Assembly: GCF_011189575.1 (NCBI RefSeq)
Contig: NZ_PUJW01000025.1
Span: 1-57,529 of the forward strand
Direction of reading: 5' to 3'
Origin: Photorhabdus cinerea
Lineage (GTDB): Bacteria > Pseudomonadota > Gammaproteobacteria > Enterobacterales > Enterobacteriaceae
DNA length: 57,529 nt
Position 1 is the first letter of the stretch. Every line of letters begins with the position of its first letter. Position numbers and translations under genes: made by a program. Positions 54,339 to 57,529 of this stretch are shown here, in pieces. The notes beneath the pieces were generated by a model. The model searched no databases. It saw nothing but the letters and a program-made list of their open reading frames with translations, and was not told the origin of the DNA.

Positions 54339-55940
54339 TCAGCCACATAGCACCGCAGCTCTAACCGGATCAATCGCCACCAGCCCCGCTAACAAAGTCT
54401 CCATGTGTTGTGCCATCCGCGCTTTATCCTGTTCACTGCGCTGCGCTTTCATCCTCAGCAACTTAAGCAGACACGCTTTCACCTCAAACATCAGTGCTGG
54501 CTCCCATTCGCCAAGATTAAATTGCTCATTGGCGTTCAGCTCAGTCAGCAGATGCAAGGCCATTTCATTTTTGCCGTATTGCTCCGCCACCCGCGCCATC
54601 AGCAAGCGCTGTAACCAGCGCTGACGCGCGCCGTTGATACTCGGCAACTGCCCCAACCAGCGCAACGCAGCATCTATACCTTCACTGTCCGCCAGTTGCT
54701 GCGCTTCCGGTTCCAGAGCTAAAACATCATCATCGTGCTGGGGCTGCATCGGTGAATGTACAAACGACCAGTCTGTCTGAGAGTCATGAACCTGTTGGGC
54801 TATCCAGCCGGACGTAACTTCATCCGCAAACGGTGTCCCGTCGTTATATGCCAGATTTTCCAGTCCCGGCAGCCGTTCAAGTAACATTCTCAGATCATGT
54901 TTAACCATCTCTGTCCAGCTTTCATAGGTGCTACCTAATCGGTTTAATGCCTGACAGAGATACCACTGCAAATCCAGCCAGAAGTGGTTAACACTTTCCG
55001 AGAACATTCGGTCGGTTTGCTCCAACAAATCGTGCCAGTTTTGTTGCCGGTAGAGCCGTTTTAATAAGGCCCGATATTCCATGCGTGGCGGCACCAACCG
55101 AGTACGTCCGTCAGCATCCAGAGGAGGTAATTGATGCACGGTATCCCAGCGGACACTTCGCATAAGCCGTGCAGAAGAGAGCCAGCCTTGAGGCTGTTCA
55201 CGCAGATAACGCGCCAGTTCACGTGCTTGTTCCAACAGAGCACGCCCGGATTGTACCTGCCCCCATGATACAGATGACTCACCCTGAGCTGATGAATTAC
55301 TCAGCCCACCAGATAAAGGCATCGGAGCAGCCGTTTGGGGTACCACCGCATCCACACCACCAGACTGCGCCAGTCGGTTTTCCAGAGTGCCTGCCAGCCC
55401 AACAAGGGAGGGCCGGGCATTTTCGTCCCAGGTGGCAAACGTCTGTTCCAATAACGCCAAAGCGGATACGATGCGTTCAAAATCAGTACGGTTTACCTCT
55501 GGATAGCGTGACAAACTGTCCTGAATTTTGGTGCCAATCAGCCATTCTAGCGCCGCTTTTCGACTCCCCGCCCGCTCAGGTAATAAGGCTTCACCAAAAC
55601 GATCTACCAGTGCAGCCAGTAACGCCAGCCCATCAGCCAAACCACTTTCGCCATCTTGATGTAAGCGCGCCCACACATAATAGGTCGCCACGCGGACATC
55701 TTTACATTCGGTGGTCAGCAGTTTTTCCGCTAATTGACAGATAAGCTCGGTATCAATGCCACTGAGCTTGTTCAGCTCCTCCCGCATACGCTGAAAATCG
55801 TCGTTATAAACCGGATCATCCCCTGCGGGAACCTCAGCACTAATGGGTAACAGCCAGTTTTCCCACAGAGCCACCCTCTCCCGTGCTTCTGCCAACGCAT
55901 CACGCCCGGCAAAGCAGTTAGTTATCAGTTGATTCAGCAT
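54339..55940 (-). CDS. tssA: T6SS protein TssA (ImpA-type)
   Basis: A 533-residue protein. The N-terminal ImpA domain (ENWLLPISAEVPAGDDPVYNDDFQRMREELNKLSG) is followed by helical repeats and a C-terminal VasJ-like region (ARELARYLREQPQGWLSSARLMRSVRWD). It should help prime sheath assembly at the membrane complex. It starts 3 bases after the tssM stop. Confidence 0.93.
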   Translation of the reverse strand: MLNQLITNCFAGRDALAEARERVALWENWLLPISAEVPAGDDPVYNDDFQRMREELNKLSGIDTELICQLAEKLLTTECKDVRVATYYVWARLHQDGESGLADGLALLAALVDRFGEALLPERAGSRKAALEWLIGTKIQDSLSRYPEVNRTDFERIVSALALLEQTFATWDENARPSLVGLAGTLENRLAQSGGVDAVVPQTAAPMPLSGGLSNSSAQGESSVSWGQVQSGRALLEQARELARYLREQPQGWLSSARLMRSVRWDTVHQLPPLDADGRTRLVPPRMEYRALLKRLYRQQNWHDLLEQTDRMFSESVNHFWLDLQWYLCQALNRLGSTYESWTEMVKHDLRMLLERLPGLENLAYNDGTPFADEVTSGWIAQQVHDSQTDWSFVHSPMQPQHDDDVLALEPEAQQLADSEGIDAALRWLGQLPSINGARQRWLQRLLMARVAEQYGKNEMALHLLTELNANEQFNLGEWEPALMFEVKACLLKLLRMKAQRSEQDKARMAQHMETLLAGLVAIDPVRAAVLCG

Positions 55941-55943
55941 GGT

Positions 55944-57529
55944 TTATTCCCCTTTATCACTGAATATTTGTGTCGGTAATCGGAACCCTTTCAGCCCCAA
56001 CAGCACCAGCGGGCCTTTCCCCTGCGCCGTGCGTAAATCCCAGGTCAGCGGCAACCCGTCCGGCGCCATAAACCTCAGCCGGTAACGCCCCCCCTCCTGC
56101 GCTTTCACCTGTGCCTGTTCCAGCCAGCGCAGCAGCCCCCACTCCCCCGGGTAATCACCAAACACCCGCGCCCCGGTATTCACACTCGTCCACGTCAACA
56201 CCACCCCAGGATTATCGCTCTCTCCCGGCCAGCGCAAACGCTGCCAGCTCTCCATCTGGTTAAAGTAACGCAACCTCTGACCGTCTATCGTCAGGTCCGT
56301 TTCCGCCACATCCCGTACCGGCTTCGCCCGCAACTCAAACCGCATTCCCTGACCCCCGTTCGTCAACAGCACATCCGATAATTCACTCAGCTGATTTATC
56401 GCCGTCAGAAACGCCGGGTTTACATGCAGCCCCTGACTCCCCTCCTCATCCACCACCCAGTGGTTGCCCTCTTTATGCAGCACGCCCCCTAACTGACTGT
56501 GCAGAAACTGCTCTATCCGTCCCGTATCGGCCTGAATAAACTGCCCCAGCACCGGCAGCGACGCCTCATCCTGCTCATCGACAAACGGGTAGCGCCCGTT
56601 AAACGCCGCCTGCCAGTCTGCCACCACCGACGCCTGCCACTGCGCATTGATACTCGCCGCTGACGGGTGCAGCACCGTCTGCCATGCCTGCATTAACGGC
56701 TGCACGAACACCGACTGACCAAAACCGTTCCATTCCGCCCCCAGACTCGCCGCCATCAGGCTGCCATACGACTGGGTGTCCGTCAGGTCCACACTCTTTC
56801 CCTGAAACACCGTCTGCGCCAGTACCTGCATTCTCTCCTGCGGGTCATCGGTATTGGCGATTTGTTGCAGTTTCAGCCGTATCCGCGTCACCCGCGTCAG
56901 GTAAGTTTGCAGACTCAGGGTCCGGTCTGCCGTCATCAGGGTTTGGCCGCGGTTTTTCCCCATCAGGGTCAATAACGGACCGAAGGTGTTGTCCAGGGGA
57001 CTGGGCGGACCGCTGTTCGGGTCAGGGGTCAGGTCAGTCACGGGCCGGTTCGGTTGCTGGAACAGATTGCGGGCCGATTTCACCAGCGAGTCCGATAATC
57101 CCTGCCCCGGCTGCCCGGTTTCCCCCTGATACGCCAGCGTGTTCATCAGCGCTATCAGCGGCGACTGACGCACATCCGCCATTACGGTTAACTGGTCTAT
57201 GGTGTCGGACAGATTATGCCCTTTATTCCACCGCACACTGTTGAGGAAATTCAGCCACGCCCCGGCAAAATCCGTAAAGTAACGCTCGGTCAGCCGGGCT
57301 TTTAATACCGCCGGGGAAACCGCTTCCGCAATAGGCTGACGGCCATCACTCAGTACCCAGTCAATCTCTTCTCGCCGGGACGCCACCACCTCCGCGATGG
57401 CCTTCTGCACCTGACCTTCCCACGCCTGACGGGTAAACATCCCCGGCACCACTTGATTCGTGCTAAACAGCCGGCGGGCATCGGTCGCCCCGGTCATCTG
57501 TGCCAGCCCTAAATCCCCGTAACTGGGGG
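55944..57529 (-). CDS. tssM: T6SS inner-membrane protein TssM (IcmF), C-terminal part
   Basis: The frame is open to the window edge, so only the last 527 or so codons are visible. They are the periplasmic region of TssM: PSYGDLGLAQMTG, FTRQAWEGQVQKAI, WLNFLNSVRWN, and the C-terminal beta domain (WPGESDNPGVVLTW, GEWGLLRWLEQAQV, LRFMAPDG) that contacts TssJ. A Met near 57497 is internal, not the start. GC content here is higher than elsewhere in the window. The ATPase and membrane segments lie beyond the edge. Confidence 0.94.
   Translation of the reverse strand, partial: PSYGDLGLAQMTGATDARRLFSTNQVVPGMFTRQAWEGQVQKAIAEVVASRREEIDWVLSDGRQPIAEAVSPAVLKARLTERYFTDFAGAWLNFLNSVRWNKGHNLSDTIDQLTVMADVRQSPLIALMNTLAYQGETGQPGQGLSDSLVKSARNLFQQPNRPVTDLTPDPNSGPPSPLDNTFGPLLTLMGKNRGQTLMTADRTLSLQTYLTRVTRIRLKLQQIANTDDPQERMQVLAQTVFQGKSVDLTDTQSYGSLMAASLGAEWNGFGQSVFVQPLMQAWQTVLHPSAASINAQWQASVVADWQAAFNGRYPFVDEQDEASLPVLGQFIQADTGRIEQFLHSQLGGVLHKEGNHWVVDEEGSQGLHVNPAFLTAINQLSELSDVLLTNGGQGMRFELRAKPVRDVAETDLTIDGQRLRYFNQMESWQRLRWPGESDNPGVVLTWTSVNTGARVFGDYPGEWGLLRWLEQAQVKAQEGGRYRLRFMAPDGLPLTWDLRTAQGKGPLVLLGLKGFRLPTQIFSDKGE

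Noticed and set aside
56684..57244. 186-residue plus-strand ORF opposite tssM
   Set aside because: Pro/Ser-rich antisense shadow in GC-rich sequence; tssM is clear on the other strand.
1..57529. CRISPR arrays, rRNA or tRNA genes, phage attachment sites
   Set aside because: No regularly spaced identical repeats, cloverleaf-like sequence or rRNA segment was seen by reading; a covariance-model scan would be needed to exclude tRNAs formally.

Overview
The window looks like an accessory region of a Photorhabdus/Xenorhabdus-type member of the Morganellaceae. The support is the combination of a large CDI/filamentous haemagglutinin locus with truncated orphan toxin modules, back-to-back type VI secretion (T6SS) operons, toxin-antitoxin pairs, decayed mobile elements and a low-GC natural-product cluster. 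A short palindromic repeat near 46.6 kb also resembles a dispersed repeat I remember from that group. The genus is inferred, not proven.

Layout. (1) 3-7673: the 3' part of a two-partner-secretion exoprotein (CdiA/FHA type) with an unusual internal second TPS domain, a DUF637-type pretoxin region and a C-terminal toxin. It is followed by an overlapping immunity gene, a convergent kptA, and a broken duplicate of the pretoxin region. (2) 8066-23718: an AT-rich biosynthetic island whose gene set matches the tilimycin/tilivalline (pyrrolobenzodiazepine) cluster of Klebsiella oxytoca. It holds an MFS exporter, a UvrA-like resistance protein, an ADIC synthase, a PhzD-like isochorismatase, a DhbA-like dehydrogenase, an A-T NRPS, a C-A-T-reductase NRPS, an NTF2/PhzB-like small protein and a MarR regulator. 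A decayed class II DAHP synthase (aroX) sits exactly where the operon needs it. (3) 23790-25027: a group II intron remnant, the continuation of the broken pretoxin module, and a DinJ/YafQ pair. A 77-bp imperfect direct repeat of pretoxin sequence brackets the island. (4) 25231-38221 (minus): T6SS operon A: vgrG, DUF2169-pentapeptide protein, pentapeptide protein, DUF3540, tssE, tssF, tssG, clpV. (5) 38490-45190: two small unknown plus-strand genes, then a minus-strand operon encoding LuxE-like, LuxC-PaaK fusion, PaaK-like and GNAT proteins, with no luciferase. (6) 45191-49060: a 1.6-kb AT-rich gene-poor stretch, a small tryptophan-rich protein, transposase and GNAT debris, a HigBA pair and an IS30 fragment. 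(7) 49106-57529 (minus): T6SS operon B: tssM (partial), tssA, tssF, tssG, tssJ, tssE, vasL.

How it works together (inference). Regions 1, 4 and 7 are contact-dependent weapons. Region 2 should convert chorismate to 3-hydroxyanthranilate, load it on NpsA, couple it to a proline-like residue on NpsB, and release a dipeptide aldehyde that cyclises to a DNA-alkylating benzodiazepine, with UvrA-like and MFS proteins giving self-protection. Region 5 looks like an ATP/NADPH-dependent acyl-to-aldehyde module of unknown product and is the least explained system here.
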